Assembly (NCBI GenBank): GCA_963978905.1
Contig: OZ022259.1
Location: 5,580,001-5,644,000, forward strand
Length of the DNA: 64,000 nucleotides
Source of the DNA: Trichostrongylus colubriformis
Taxonomy: Eukaryota > Nematoda > Chromadorea > Rhabditida > Trichostrongylidae
Direction: 5' to 3'
The first letter of the stretch is position 1; each line of letters starts with the position of its first letter. The position numbers were made by a program, and so were the translations under genes. The notes below the pieces were generated by a model. The model made no database searches. It was given only the letters and a program-made list of their open reading frames with translations, and had not been told where the DNA came from. Shown here piece by piece: positions 32,915-45,590 of the stretch.

Positions 32915-35900
32915 GTAATGGAACAGAGCAGATAACGATTCAAGACTTCTGTGTACTCGCACAGAACATAGATCATCTGTTGGCAGACTCCTCTGCATTG
33001 ACTTTTTTCATTCAATTTCTAGAATGTTATGGTACGTTTCCGTTGATCAGCATTTCAAAACTCTCCGCACATCATATGAATCCATATGAGACCGTCGTCA
33101 GACTTCGCGATTTTGCAGTGTCGTGGCTCCGCACGCGAAATTACAGCATTGCACAGTTTCAAGGCCATGATATCGCATGCGAAATCGTGCAATGCCGCAA
33201 AATCGCAAAAACGCCAAGTCTGACAGCAGCCTAGTCTGAGATATCAACTGAAACTGTTTGACTTTTTCATTCAATGTATTCGACATCACTTCCGATAACT
33301 TTTTTTTAGATAAATTGAATCTTGTGAAGTTCTGGATTCATGTCGAGGGCTTCAAGGCATCGTTAGGGGAGGAGAGGGTAGGGTGTTCACAAGACGCTGA
33401 AACTTCTCGTGAGTTGTCTCCGCTTGTTGTAATATCATTTTCAAGGAATAATTACAATAATTATGAGTGGTGTCAGGTTGCAGCATAGTTTTTCCTCCAC
33501 TCGAAGTTTTGATTGGTTCAGTCCTTGAAAAATCGATTGTCTGATGTGGAAATGTGTAAAAGGTTTCGTGAATTGCGACATACAATTCATAGAACCATAG
33601 TGGAATACATTTATTGATACTGCACGCTTCGCGAGTATCATCGAATGTATTGCCTCATATTGATGCATCCAGTTTCGTCGATTCGTGGACTCGTTCGCTC
33701 AATCTACCAAAGTTCGATTCAGCGGATAACTTGCTTCCTGTATAAATATAAAAGCCAATAGCTAGTTGCAGTTGCTCTTCTCGACGCTCGCAATATATTC
33801 AGTCGATACATCGATACGGATTCTGCATGCAGCATATCTCTTCCAAAGAAGATTTCAGAGCGGGTATTTGGTGAGTTACTGATTTCTCCCATTGCAGTGT
33901 TGCGTAAGATTACCTATCTTTTGCAGCTAGATTGTCCGAGGGATCGATTTCCGCAGACATCTTTGATGACGCTAAAAACTTTGTTCACAGTTTATTTGAT
34001 TTACGGTTGGACGTACCTCTGCTGGTGTGTTTTGTTTCTTTGTTGAATCATCATCCTTACCATTTTCAGATATTTCAAAGATTTTGAGAACAGTGTGTAT
34101 CATAAGAAATATCAGCTACATGTTTTTTCTCGTTGTTGTAGTCTCGATGACATTCTTTACGTTCCAGCTTTGTTGAATGCGTTTTTGGAGGTATAGTTTT
34201 AATTTTCCTGACAGAGCTAAAAAAGATGATGTTAATATTTTCTTTCCAGTTTGTTGATGATCGCCATGATCACGACTGTCTCCAGTTTCTTATAGCATGC
34301 AATGCTTTTGAAAAAAATTATAATTCTCTTTCTGACGAGGAAGCCCTCGAGGATGCAATGTCTATTTATGATAAGTACGACTGATGTTCTATTTATTCAT
34401 TCTAGTTTCTTGCATTACGTAGTTCTACTCATTTTGTGTATATATGCGTGTCTTACAGATATTTTTCTATGCAAGCGCTAAGTCCTATTCAAATTGGAGA
34501 TACTGCTCGCATGAGGATGGAATCAGAGATATGCACTGACAGTGGGCGTCCGCTGCAGTCCTCATTTCGATCTGCAAAACAGCTCTGCTTTCTACGAATT
34601 CGCGAAGTATGCCCTCTTGTATATTCATTCTTTCTTACGCCAGCAGGTTGGTATAAATTATGGTGGTTATAGGGCCCCCGTCATACTTTGCGATTCTGCG
34701 ATTTTGCGCCATTGGCTTTCCGCACGCGGTGCTGCGACCTTGAAATTTGCATGGCCGCAACTAGCGTGCGGGGCCGCGAACTACAGAATCGCTGAATCAT
34801 GAAGTCTGGCAGCGGCCTAGGTACGCTTCTTATTCTGAAATTATAGCGGTACCTTGAAAACTTCGCCCAATCGCCAGCATATCAAAACTTCTTATTAGAA
34901 CTGGAAGCAGAAGTACGGAACACGGTGGGTGCTTTCATTCATACTTTCTGCGCATAAATTTGTGGGAGGAACCATGTGTGAGTGCAGTCTTTTCTTGTGG
35001 ATATCTTTTTTTCAAAAAACTATTGAGAGAATAATCTTTTTGTGTTTGTAGCCATTGATTAATGACGCATCTTCTCATGATTTCGGCCCATACCTTTGTC
35101 GGGTTATCTTAGGCTGATGTCACTCTTGGCGATTTGCCAGCTTGCTATTATTTAATGTTGCAACCTCATGCATATGAAATTTCGTATTTGTAGATCTGCC
35201 CACCACTACAAATTCTCCGCCCTTTGTACCCACGCCTCTCATGACTGAAGACTCATTCCTGACCTCAATCCAGCCGTCCCTCACGTTTAGGTTATATTCG
35301 AACCCAATTAACAATGTTCGGCATGCCCCACCCACCGTGGGCGGAGCTTAACTTGGCTCATGTGTGGTCTTTACTTCTTGTACCATCCCAAACTTGTCCC
35401 CATCTCCTCAGGTCGTTTTTCATATAATACCCAATTTCGTGACAGACGGTGAACGGACGGACGTATAGACAGAGGAAGCGTTTTATTATAGTACGGATAG
35501 TCTCTTCAGTCCAATAGTAATAAACTTGTTCGCTTTTGTCATGTGTTTGTTATCCTATTACTTTTGTGTGAGATTTTCGTCGGCGATTGCAGCTTATATG
35601 TAGTTTGTTTGCAGTTATGTTTATGAAGTTTAGTCAATGTTTATCCTCTTAATACTTGAGATTTATTTTCTAATGCTTTCTACTTGAGAAGGTCTTGCTG
35701 ACTTGCAGATCGAGCTACCTCGACCCAACCGCGAAATAAAATGTGGATCTTCTTCCTCGGATTCACAGGCATTGCTATTCGATCATCATTTTGATATTCC
35801 TGAGTTTAAGAGAACACCATCAAGATCATCCCAACAATCACCTCTGCTCACTAAGCGTAACAGGAGTCTGTAAGCTTTTTCACCTTACAATTTCCACATC

Positions 35901-36248
35901 ATTTTGACTGGTTAAATTTCGGTATACTATTCATAGGATCAAAATATCAGAATATTTGGGGTCAACGAGCAAATATCGAACTTATAGCAACCTCGCCGAA
36001 GTTGACTGTATGGGTCAATACCGTGTTTTGTACGATGATTCGCTTGCACAGGAAACCTCGACACCAGCTAAGTTAGTTTCTTTTTCAATTTGCCGTGCTA
36101 TCAACACCATCTAGCTCATTCTAGAATTCGACAAAAACTGCGTAAGTATCTGGATAAGTCCACTCTTAAAGAGGAGGAGGTGGCTCTCGAAGTTGCCCGT
36201 ACAATTATCGCAGATGTTCACAGTATGGTAGAGGCTGGTAAACGATAA
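32915..36248 (+). CDS. akap10: AKAP10 (D-AKAP2) homologue, 5' incomplete
   Basis: Exons seen: 32915-33031, 33310-33377, 33803-33870, 33927-34026, 34070-34190, 34250-34374, 34459-34606, 34847-34924, 35709-35869, 35937-36071, 36125-36248. Joins keep phase except between the second and third, where an exon is probably missed. First RGS-like domain: [13 protein letters not shown], then [15 protein letters not shown], then a KKISERVF...[11 protein letters not shown] part. Second: [57 protein letters not shown], then [15 protein letters not shown]. The C-terminus [20 protein letters not shown] is an amphipathic helix in the position of the PKA regulatory-subunit anchor. The vertebrate protein tethers PKA to endosomes and mitochondria and binds Rab GTPases; that role is inferred. 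The start codon lies upstream and is unresolved. Two family X MITEs sit in introns. Confidence 0.88.
33088..33235. repeat. Family X MITE in an AKAP10 intron
   Basis: About 148 bases between ACCGTCGTCAGACTTCGCGA and AAACGCCAAGTCTGACAGCA, GC-rich with GCATGCGAAATCGTGCAATG inside. It lies between the first two exons seen. Confidence 0.8.
34673..34823. repeat. Family X MITE in a second AKAP10 intron
   Basis: Left CCCCCGTCATACTTTGCGAT, right ATCATGAAGTCTGGCAGCGG. Same size and layout as the 33088 copy, located between the exons ending at 34606 and starting at 34847, about 24 bases before the latter. Confidence 0.78.
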
Positions 36249-36404
36249 CTTGTACAAGCAGGCTTGCAATCGTTTTGCTCAATTGTTAGCATTATCACTC
36301 GTTGAACCACCCTTGATGATCACTTATTTATTTGTTCAGATAACTTGTCTTGCCCAAATTCGCATACATATGTCGAGCTTAATTTCATCAGTAATGGATT
36401 AGGT

Positions 36405-36660
36405 TGGATCGGGTGGGGTCCACGAGGTCGAATTTCCGCGCAGCCGCGCGCGATGAGCGGCACAGCGGGTGCGAGTGCCAGTGGCAGGGCATGGCAGACT
36501 TCAAGCGAGGCAGTGTGGTATGGGTGGAAAGAGCAGACGTGACGCAGTCACGCTCAGCCGGCCGATCAAGGGCAATCGATACGGCGAGTCGTACGGGAGC
36601 GCCGCGAGTGAAACGCCGCGAAGCGGAAATTCGACCTCGTGGACCCCACCCGGTTGGATC
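36405..36660. repeat. GC-rich fold-back MITE (family Z)
   Basis: The ends GGTGGGGTCCACGAGGTCGA, ATTTCCGC and the exact inverse, GCGGAAATTCGACCTCGTGG, ACCCCACC. The core CGAGTGCCAGTGGCAGGGCA through GGGCAATCGATACGGCGAGTC is shared with the copies at 39072 and 50463. Short ORFs over it are repeat text. Confidence 0.8.
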
Positions 36661-37299
36661 ACATGTGCTACTAGTTCCCTGGAGTGTGTTATTAGCAAGA
36701 AATTTTGGAAGACAGCGTCTAGTGAGCGCCGCGATGATTTGGGCACAGTTTCAGTCCTAAACCCAGTTCTGAAGGTACTAAATTCTAAATAAAGCGCAGG
36801 TCGACGTCATCGCTTCAGAACCCCATTGCGTCGCGCACATCTCGCACCAATCGAGTCGCACGCCGGATGCGAGAACGCAGACTTTCTGTCCAATCACACA
36901 TTCCTCGTTCCTATTTCAGCTTATACTGCGCTTTTCTCTCTGTTAGTTAATCTGCGTTTGCAAATGCAGTTTGTTGCATTACGGTGATTGTTAGTGTGAG
37001 CATAATATTATGTGCATTAACTTCTTTTCAGCCATAATACTCATCTCAGTGAAACTGCATGCTATTCGTCATTTACTGTTTTCATTGCATTTTCGACTAG
37101 AGTACTACCATTGTTTATATTGATTCAATTTGAAAAATGATATCAGATGATTTCGGCTTTCCATGTTGAACAAAGGAGAGAAAGAGTACGATGAAACAGT
37201 AGACACTGGTACTCAGAAATCATTAATTTTTCTTGGTGATTGAATCGTTCTCGGATGGTGCAGTACATAGTGATTTTGGTGGCGGCAGTTTCTTCCCCA

Positions 37300-37456
37300 C
37301 ATCGCTCAGATCGCCGTCGAACTTCGTGATTTTGCGACTGGGCGATTCTGCGACTTTGCGGTTTTGCGGTTCCGCCTGCGAAACTGCGGCACTGCAAAAT
37401 CTCAAGGCCGCACAATCGCGTGCAAAAGCGCGTTACCGCAAAATAGCAATGTGAAC
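37300..37456. repeat. Family X MITE
   Basis: CGCCGTCGAACTTCGTGATT on the left, TACCGCAAAATAGCAATGTG on the right, with GCGACTTTGCGGTTTTGCGG inside. Diverged ends but the same layout as the AKAP10 intron copies. Confidence 0.65.
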
Positions 37457-38330
37457 GGCAGCCCCATTGGGACGGCTTGAACGATTTTTCTGCTAAGGCA
37501 CTTTATCTCGGGAAATTCATCGCTTTCCGGGTAATACCACTGGGATCATAGCATGGGTTAATTAATTTGAATGGAATGTGACCGTTAACTCATTTGGCAC
37601 CGGTAAGAGAACAGTGAGGCTCTGTGTTCTCATTGAATATGTAGGTATTTATGGCTATGAAACTGATTTGAAATCCACAGTCGAAGTGGATGGTATAGGA
37701 CTGCCTCGTCGGCAGAAATCACCCAAGATAATTTGAGCCAAAGTCCGCGAAAATCTTAAAAATCATGCCCAATGGTTGAGGAAGAGCAAGTATGCGAACT
37801 GAGTCTTCAAATGCAGAGCTTCTACTGGGACCATTTTCAATCAGTTGGGGTAGTTAAAGGAAGTTGTAGCAAATCGATGAAAATAGAACAATAAACAAAA
37901 ATTATGCTCAGAGATGAGGAAACGTAAAAGTCCTAGAAACCCATGAATTCGTCATAAGCAGGGCTTTCCATCGGTCCCATTTCTCATTTGGGGTGCCTGG
38001 AGAAGCTGTAGTAGATAGAAAGAGGTTAGGCAGGCTTAACTGCCGTTGAGTGTCGACTGATCAAAAATCAGGAGCGGTACTGTATATCATAAAGTAACGC
38101 GCCTAACTCCCTATTTCGAACGAATTTCCATTACTCCGAACAAAGAAATGTTTATTGTCGAAACCGTTCATAAAAAGGCATGTTCTGGAATTTTCCAGAC
38201 GAATCTCACTACCAAGGTACTATGGGGACACTGCAGTGGATATCGAATCCTCTCCCTCGCCAGTTGTGACTGCTACTGCATTTTGTCCTTCAGCCAAGCA
38301 GTAGAAACAGTGGATTTATCGTTTGGGATT
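37457..38330. other. Intergenic, nothing recognised
   Basis: No gene or repeat recognised. Confidence 0.3.
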
Positions 38331-38687
38331 TTTACAGACAGTGATAGGGGTTATGTGGGTAATGGGAACTCCCAAAAAGGGTCACGGAAATGAAAGCTAA
38401 AGGTCTAAAAGATTATATGTGGCGAAATTTCCGATGAGGAAGAGTGCTCACGGACTCTATAAGAGCCATATTCTTCAACAGCTACCACTCGTTTTATGGC
38501 AGCCCGCCCCTTTTTTTACGGCGACCCGCCTCTTTCGAGAATAAACGGCGGTAAGAGCGTCTTTTTTCTCGGATTTTTGACCGTTTCATTCGGTTATTTC
38601 TTCACTTCCGTGCTATTGAGCACCTCGACCTTCATATTTAATAATCCTTAAATATTCGGCCCGAATTACCCCTATCACTGCCTTTAA
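38331..38687. repeat. Family A MITE, reverse orientation
   Basis: ACAGACAGTGATAGGGG at the left and TTACCCCTATCACTGCCTTT plus AA at the right. The inside (GAAATAACCGAATG-type text, CCGCCTCTTTCGAGAATAAA, GGCAGCCCGCCCCTTTTTTT) is the reverse complement of the copy at 60838-61172. Confidence 0.75.
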
Positions 38688-39071
38688 GGTCGCAGTGCCT
38701 ACACGTAGAGGGACTTAGTTCATTGACTAGAGACAGCTACAATACTAATGCGCTTTTTCTACGAATACGTGTTTGGGGTAGTGGAAATGGGAATGTGAGC
38801 TCATCTGCATTAGCAAACATCGGTTCTGTCGCAATTGGAGGTGGTCCACCGAGTAGATTCTCGACCACCTGCGTTATGGTCATCTCTCTATTTCCACTGC
38901 CTGATTTGCTGGGAGGGGACTCAAACGCATGATCGTCCTCCAACTTGCCATCGAGTGGAAACAGCACACGAATCGCTCGTACGTCATCATCACCTGGAAG
39001 TTATCCTTTGGAAGCTCGAAAAATTACCTTTCGGGACGTTTCGTACTGCTTATAAAAATGGCTTGGGTGGG

Positions 39072-39275
39072 TCTACTTACGACAGAAAATCGCTTCGCGG
39101 CGTCGCACTCGCGGCGCCACCAGTACGACCTGCCGAATCGATTGCCCTTGGGAGCCCGGTAGAGTGTGGTTGCGTCACCTCTGCACTTCTATCCATACCA
39201 CACTGCCTCCTGCACCCAGGCCACCCTGCCTCCTCCAGCCTCACCCTTAATCGAGCTAGCTTCATAAAATCGCTA
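39072..39275. repeat. Family Z MITE core, reverse orientation
   Basis: TTCGCGGCGTCGCACTCGCG, CGAATCGATTGCCCTTGGGA and CACACTGCCTCCTGCACCC are the reverse complement of the core at 36405 and 50463. The left boundary pairs with little on the right, so the copy is incomplete. Confidence 0.65.
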
Positions 39276-39337
39276 TGCCTTTGGCTATGGGAGGCTCTGG
39301 AATTTCTGTGCCATGACGCTGCGGAACGGCGTTAGAC

Positions 39338-39490
39338 CGACTTTCTTCATACTCTGCGGCGCCGACGCCGGCAAGACAATGTGATCTGACAGGCGTAGAT
39401 CGTATGAGAATAGAGACTACAATCTGCGGCTCTGCCTGCCAAGTTCTGCTAGCGCCGAGTGCCGCCGTCGAACAGAATATGATTGCCGTT
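39338..39490. repeat. Family Y MITE, diverged
   Basis: TTCTTCATACTCTGCGGCGC on the left and GTCGAACAGAATATGATTG on the right, with CGCCGACGCCGGC inside; an inexact fold-back of the family Y type. Confidence 0.5.
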
Positions 39491-40256
<766 letters not shown>

Positions 40257-40376
40257 ATTTCGGAGCGCCTGGCAGGACGTGGCCTATGGAGTTGGGTGAG
40301 TGGCGAGAGTGAGAGAGTTTGATACACTCTCATCCACGTCTGTAGAGCGGCCACGCCCTGCTAGGCGCTCCGAAAT
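40257..40376. repeat. 120-bp palindromic MITE
   Basis: ATTTCGGAGCGCCTGGCAGG ACGTGGCC at the left and GGCCACGCCCTGCTAGGCGC TCCGAAAT at the right form arms of about 28 bases with 2 mismatches; inner GAGAGTG/CACTCTC also pairs. Confidence 0.85.
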
Positions 40377-41602
40377 GAACTCTATCTAATTTAATGGCTT
40401 ATTCCAGGATTACTTCGAGTGGGTTGAAGCACTGAGTTATCAAATGAAGGGTGCAGAGGGAACACGTCAACAAAAAATTTGAAAGCTCCTGAAAATGGCA
40501 AAAATAAGCTGTCTGGCATCTGATACGAGATTATCGCGTAAAAGTGAGCTTTTCAGTGTGTTCTCGCAGAATGGTGGTATCATGAACGAGACTCCCTCAT
40601 ATCACCTGTTTCCCAACTCAGCGTTTCCTTCGCTGCTGAAATCTCTTTCTTATAATCCCATAGATCGCAAGCCTCGTCACGGTGTAGCCACAATGCTATC
40701 GTATTGTCAGTAATTACATCTGGAATGGACGGCCATGTCTGTTGGAGTCGCTGGCTTCTTTGGCTCTCTATGCTCCAGAAACTCACGCTCATGCCTCAGT
40801 TACTATGGTCTACGTGGCTATGAATTGAACTATCTAACCACGGAGGGAACTGTAATATCTCAATAACCGTGGAATGTGCCTTTAATAGGGGCTGATAGCA
40901 GTATTGTGAACTCTAAGGCACTCTAGTGTAAATCTAGAACGACTGGATAGTGCCTGTTGCGAGATTATATCAGCTTATGAAAGCATTGTTTTCGTACCTG
41001 GAACAGGTTCACTCCTTGATCGGAATTCAAAGTCCATTCCTCATCGGCATCAAAATGCAACCTCCCATCTCGAGGATAGAAAGCATGAGCCACCACTCCA
41101 TCTGAAACATTTCTTCTTCAAGACTGAAGCAGACAAGTATCGTGCCGCCCTCATACTTTTCGGCACTGGAGCCGGCAGAGTGGGACAGACAGATTGCGAT
41201 ATGAGGCAGGCATATCACTGCAGTCGTCAGCGCCCACAGTATGAAGGCGACCTATAGGTCCCAAGTCAGTCAGGTAGTTTCAAGACTAGTACATAGTCTT
41301 CGGAGCCTAGATAGGCACAGTAATGGCTGACACACTGAGCTGAAGGTCGAATTCTTCTACGGCGGAGTGTCCACAAAATAAAATTCTTGAGTGGCCACAA
41401 AAACCTAAGGAGTGGAGGGTAGAGAGGGTGGAAACGGTTTAGAAAACTGCGACAACAAGAAACGATGCACAGACATCACGAATGTTTTGCTAAAGAACTT
41501 CAGGTGAACGGATGATCAATTTCAACAGAAATCCTTGAGTGTTCATTCGAAACACAGCGCAATTCGCATTCTCGCCACGGGAGGGCCGTCGGTTCTGATG
41601 GA
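40377..41602. other. Intergenic with one diverged family Y MITE
   Basis: At about 41143-41252 GCCGCCCTCATACTTTTCGG and CCACAGTATGAAGGCGACCT form a family Y fold-back. No gene is supported in the rest. Confidence 0.45.
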
Positions 41603-42074
41603 TTAAAGGCAGACCACGCGATAATCAGATTAGTGGCTTACTTTCTTGGGGCAAATAGGTACTTGGATAACTAATCACGCTGCAACTTTATTGCGGCTGC
41701 ACGGTGCACCCTCACGGTGTTGTGCCCGCTTGAATACAACCGATCCACGCCCACCCAACCAAATCACAGCTGGCCTTAGACGAACATTTTCCCAACGTGA
41801 GGCTCACGTGGATGATGAAACTCGTTTTAAGAGAAGATAATCTTATGAAACAGTCATTTCGATGATGAAAGCAGCTTCCACAATGGATATGGTTCGTCTA
41901 AGGTCGGGAGTGATTTGGTTGTGTGGGCGTGGCTCGGTTGTGTTCAGGCAGGCACAATACCGTGAGGGTGCATCGTGCAGCCGCAACGAAGATGCAGTCT
42001 GAGCAGATATTCAAGGGCCTACTTGCCCCAAGAAAGTAAACCACTAATCTGATTATCGCGTGGTGTGCCTTTAA
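41603..42074. repeat. TTAA-bounded long-arm fold-back element
   Basis: TTAAAGGCAGACCACGCGAT, AATCAGATTAGTGG at the left; the right is the inverse, CCACTAATCTGATTATCGCG, TGGTGTGCCTTTAA. Arms extend about 190 bases and include GTGGGCGTGG, CACCCTCACGGT and GTGATTTGGTTG blocks. The total is 472 bases. It shares the TTAAAGGCA end with family A but nothing internal. Confidence 0.88.
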
Positions 42075-43552
42075 GGTTACGTAGGCGACAGTGGGCAGCC
42101 ACTCCTAGGCATTTCTGTACCGCACTGTCTGAATTCTGGGGCACTTCATGAATGGGCAAAGGAGAACTCGAACTCTTACGGGAACTTCTCGTTTTAAAAA
42201 AGCGATTTGCCTCTTGAAGCTACCTTTTCAGTCTTTGAAAAGCCCAGAGAGATGTTACAGCCATGATACAACCTGTTGCGCATCGAAGCGATTCCTGTGT
42301 AAAACTGTGAACTCTATGGTGGCTGAGTGCCCGCGCTTGCTCGGAGCATCATGAAGTTTTTGGCGTTGAAAAGCAGCCTTTCGCAGTGCGCTGCCCAATT
42401 CGCTTCCATTCGGAACCGTGATCAAATTTTGACGCGGGTTTTGTCCTCCCAGACTAGTCACATTAAGTCACCATTTTGAGGAAGTGGATTACTTTGTTGG
42501 CTGTGAGGGACACTGACCGAGATTAATCCGAGTAAACGCCATGTTCGACTCTCTGTGAACTTCGGAGTTCATTCAATGGCCCTTACAGGAGTTTGAACTG
42601 CACGAACTTAAGTCATAACTTGACTCCCTCCCTTTTAGGTTCCACGAAGGCAAATCCGCCGAAAAGTAAGCAAATAAAAATTATGTCAGTAACCTCCGTG
42701 CAGTTCAAATCAGAACAAGAGACCATTGATCCGTGTAAGTTCTGAGTGAAATGTAGTTCAAAGCTAATGATTCGTGCTACTGCGTCTCTCACGCCCTTGC
42801 ACAGCATTGCTAGTGCTTCAATTACGATTTAATTCCGTGGAAAAAAGCTCCCTCGTAACCGTTCAAGCCTTGGAAGCTTTGTGGATCGAATGCATTTATG
42901 ATCAGGTGTGTACGAGTGTGGATGGCGCAATGATCCAATAGCCGGTTTCCTCGTTCATAAAACGAATCTACGTTGCGAAAACATTCAATTACCGCGTTCA
43001 TGTCTTTTATAGTTCAGCCTCTCCCTCGAAAAGAAGTCATCAGAAAATCCGTTTTTCCACTTTATTAAAATTGTGACTCCATTGTTACCCACTCAAACGA
43101 GAATGATTCCGAAGCTGTCTGTGATGGTCTGCTGTAGCAAATCATCTCTATCTTGTTGCACACAGGGTGCTTACAACATCTCAAATGTTGCGATCTACCC
43201 AATGGTTGCAGATGTTTTCAAAGCAGTAAGTAGCCAAGTTAATTGGCTTCCATAGAAATAGATAGAGGTGCTAGGTGGCGGTTCGCAAGGAAAACATTCA
43301 GAAACTATGCAGTGGGTTCTGCGAGTTGGTATCAGCGCGGGACGTACTTTCCGATGTTTCATGTCACTGTGGTATCAAATGGAGCCAAGGGACCTTGGAC
43401 ACGAGGCGCCCTCGTGTAGCAGCTGGGTGAGGAAGTGTAAATTGAATTGACTCGTAGCGCTCGGTCTCTTCAGCGTCAAGCGCGCTGTGCATCTCGTGCA
43501 TAGGCAGCTTTGTCCCCAATTTGGGTCTTCGTAAACGTCCAAGTTTTTAAAT
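42075..43552. other. Intergenic, nothing recognised
   Basis: Short ORFs only; no repeat recognised. Confidence 0.3.
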
Positions 43553-44047
43553 TTACTGCAAGGCAGCAATAGGGGAAATACGGACGAAAAGTAAAAGAAA
43601 TAATAAATTTGAAATTCGAGATGCCTAGTAACAGGACAGTGAAAAACGGCTGGAAATGGCCAATAACCCGAGAAGTAGGACCCCCTTCTCTTGTTGATCT
43701 TCAACGCGGACGACATTTCCGTCAAGAGGCGGATACTCCAAATAGTATTCCCATTGGCATGCTGCCAAGTTCAGGCTAAAACTGCGAAAGCACGCTGCAA
43801 TACCTTTGATCTCACCGCATATCCTTGGCCGCTCTCATCGTAGCCAACCAGGTATCACGTTGATAGGAAGCGGGGTGGATTATCGAAAGGCGGCAGCTCT
43901 TACCCGTGGCGCCGTTTCTGCAGCTCGGAGGCGCACTTTTTCACCGGGATTTCGCCACAGATAGCCTTTTTAGGCTCATAGTTTCCATGTAAGTAAGTTC
44001 TTTCAGGGATTTCTCATTAACTACATTACCCCTAATGCTGCTTTAAG
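43553..44047. repeat. Family A MITE (long type)
   Basis: Starts near TTTACTGCAAGGCAGCAATA and ends CATTACCCCTAATGCTGCTT TAA. It carries the same ordered inner blocks as 46954-47478 and 5924-9015 (GAGATGCCTAG, GTTGATCTTCAACGCGGAC, CAAGAGGCGGA, GAGGCGCACTTTTTC). Confidence 0.7.
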
Positions 44048-44054
44048 GGTTGAT

Positions 44055-44290
44055 ATGACGACGATTTGGCGAAGGTGGTGTAGTGACAGGTGGCGCGGAG
44101 GCCCGCACACCTTTTCTCATGGTGCATGGATCAAATCCCGCATCGATGACCATCTAGGGCAACCAAGCCTTCCATCACTCCGGGTATCTGACTTGTCTGA
44201 GAGGATCAAAAGACACGTACATCGTCGTTTGGTCACCGCAAGTCATAGCATATTAAACTGCATTCACCTGCCATCACGTTTCTGAATGGG
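44055..44290 (+). repeat. tRNA-derived SINE-like repeat
   Basis: An A-box-like GGTGGTGTAGTGACAGGTGG is followed about 50 bases later by a B-box-like GGATCAAATCCCGCATCG, the spacing of an internal pol III promoter. A tail with CAACCAAGCCTTCCATC and CTGACTTGTCTGAGAGGATC follows. The layout matches SINEs I associate with strongylid nematodes. It is not a working tRNA: no anticodon arm folds. Confidence 0.65.
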
Positions 44291-44445
44291 ACCAGAATGC
44301 GCGGCGCATCCCACAGTAGGGATGATTATCTCAAGAAACCTCATTCTTTATGCTGAGAGCTTCAGAATTTCTCGAGCCAATTAATGGAAATGTCCCATAT
44401 ATTTTGCATTTCATAGACAGGTAGACCTCGCTCCAGTCTATGTAT
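44290..44445. repeat. Dispersed repeat R, copy 1
   Basis: Shares with 45437-45590 the blocks ACCAGAATGCGCGGCGCAT, CACAGTA.GGAT, ATGCTGAGAGCTTCAGAATT, TTGCATTTCAT.GACAGGTAG and CTCCAGTCT, in the same order and orientation. Confidence 0.7.
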
Positions 44446-44599
44446 GACGCTGGATTTATAATTATTACGTCGCTCCAGCCCACTCCCCAGAAGAATGCTG
44501 TATCTTAATGTAGTTATAAGCATAAAGCGATTTTTCTGAGGGAACAAAATACTAAAAACAGCAATTGTTTGCGGAATGCTCAATGGAACGTTAGAAAGA

Positions 44600-44865
44600 A
44601 AAGTGTCAAAATTATTAGTAATTATTACTAGTATTATTAGTAATATTTACTATTCACTAACTACAAGATTATTAATTAATTACTAATTGCTAAATCACTG
44701 AATTATAATTACTAAATTAATGATATAAATTATAATAATATTAAATTAATAATATAAATTAATAATAATTACTAAATTACTGAATCACTAAATTAATTCA
44801 CTGAAAATTACTAATTACCAAAATTAATAATTACTATTTACTAATTTACTAATTACTAATACTTG
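44600..44865. repeat. AT-only low-complexity tract
   Basis: About 260 bases of variants of ATTACTAAATTA and TTAGTAATTA with very few G or C; an imperfect tandem repeat rather than a fixed unit. Confidence 0.8.
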
Positions 44866-45436
44866 CGAAAGACAGCACTACCTTTTCCGTCGAAAGGAAA
44901 TGCGTCCTGATGTCTGCCTCGTTCAAATCCAATGACGATGTTTGAAGGGGCTTCTGTGACTTCTTCGAAACGAACACTGGAGATAGAGCTCCACTCGTGA
45001 AAGGCTCGATGAAGTGTTGCCCTGAAAAATGCTAAGCAAGTTCCAGCGTTTTTCCTGTCCTCTAATCAGGGTTAAGGATTTGAATGAGCACGAAAAATTG
45101 CGCGACAGCTGGAACCTTATGCAAGTCACATTTTTTGTTTGAAAAGCTCTTCTTTCAATTGAAACAGGTTGCTCAGGAAGTACCATTCAAAGGATATGAT
45201 GAATGGCTGTGGCGCTATGGCTACGGTACTCGACTCATGCTTACATAGACCGGTTTACAGGCCACATTTAAGCCATTTAGGCATTCCTCCTCCTTTCAGA
45301 ATCACTAATTGGTACCAGTTTTATCGAACTGAATAACGAGAAAACATAAACTGGTACAATGAGCCATTGCTGGTCTTAAGACGCGCAACAACGACTCACT
45401 GTGCAATTCTGATTGATAACAAATGCATGGCGAAAG

Positions 45437-45590
45437 AACCAGAATGCGCGGCGCATTCCACAGTAAGGATCAACCCCAAAAATCTTATTGTTCATGCTGA
45501 GAGCTTCAGAATTTCTCTAGTTAATTGATGGATGTCCGATTTTTTTTTGCATTTCATGGACAGGTAGACCTAGCTCCAGTCTGTGAAAAT
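45437..45590. repeat. Dispersed repeat R, copy 2
   Basis: Second copy of the 44290-44445 repeat, same orientation, about 1.15 kb downstream. The GGCGCATTCCACAGTAAGGAT start also resembles the tail of the SINE fragment at 57128. Confidence 0.7.

Noticed and set aside
36404..36792. Overlapping plus ORFs of 107-118 codons
   Set aside because: They are read through the GC-rich family Z fold-back, where stop codons are rare by composition.
38835..39335. 166-codon plus ORF
   Set aside because: Most of it overlaps the family Z core at 39072-39275; no domain, and the reading follows repeat text.
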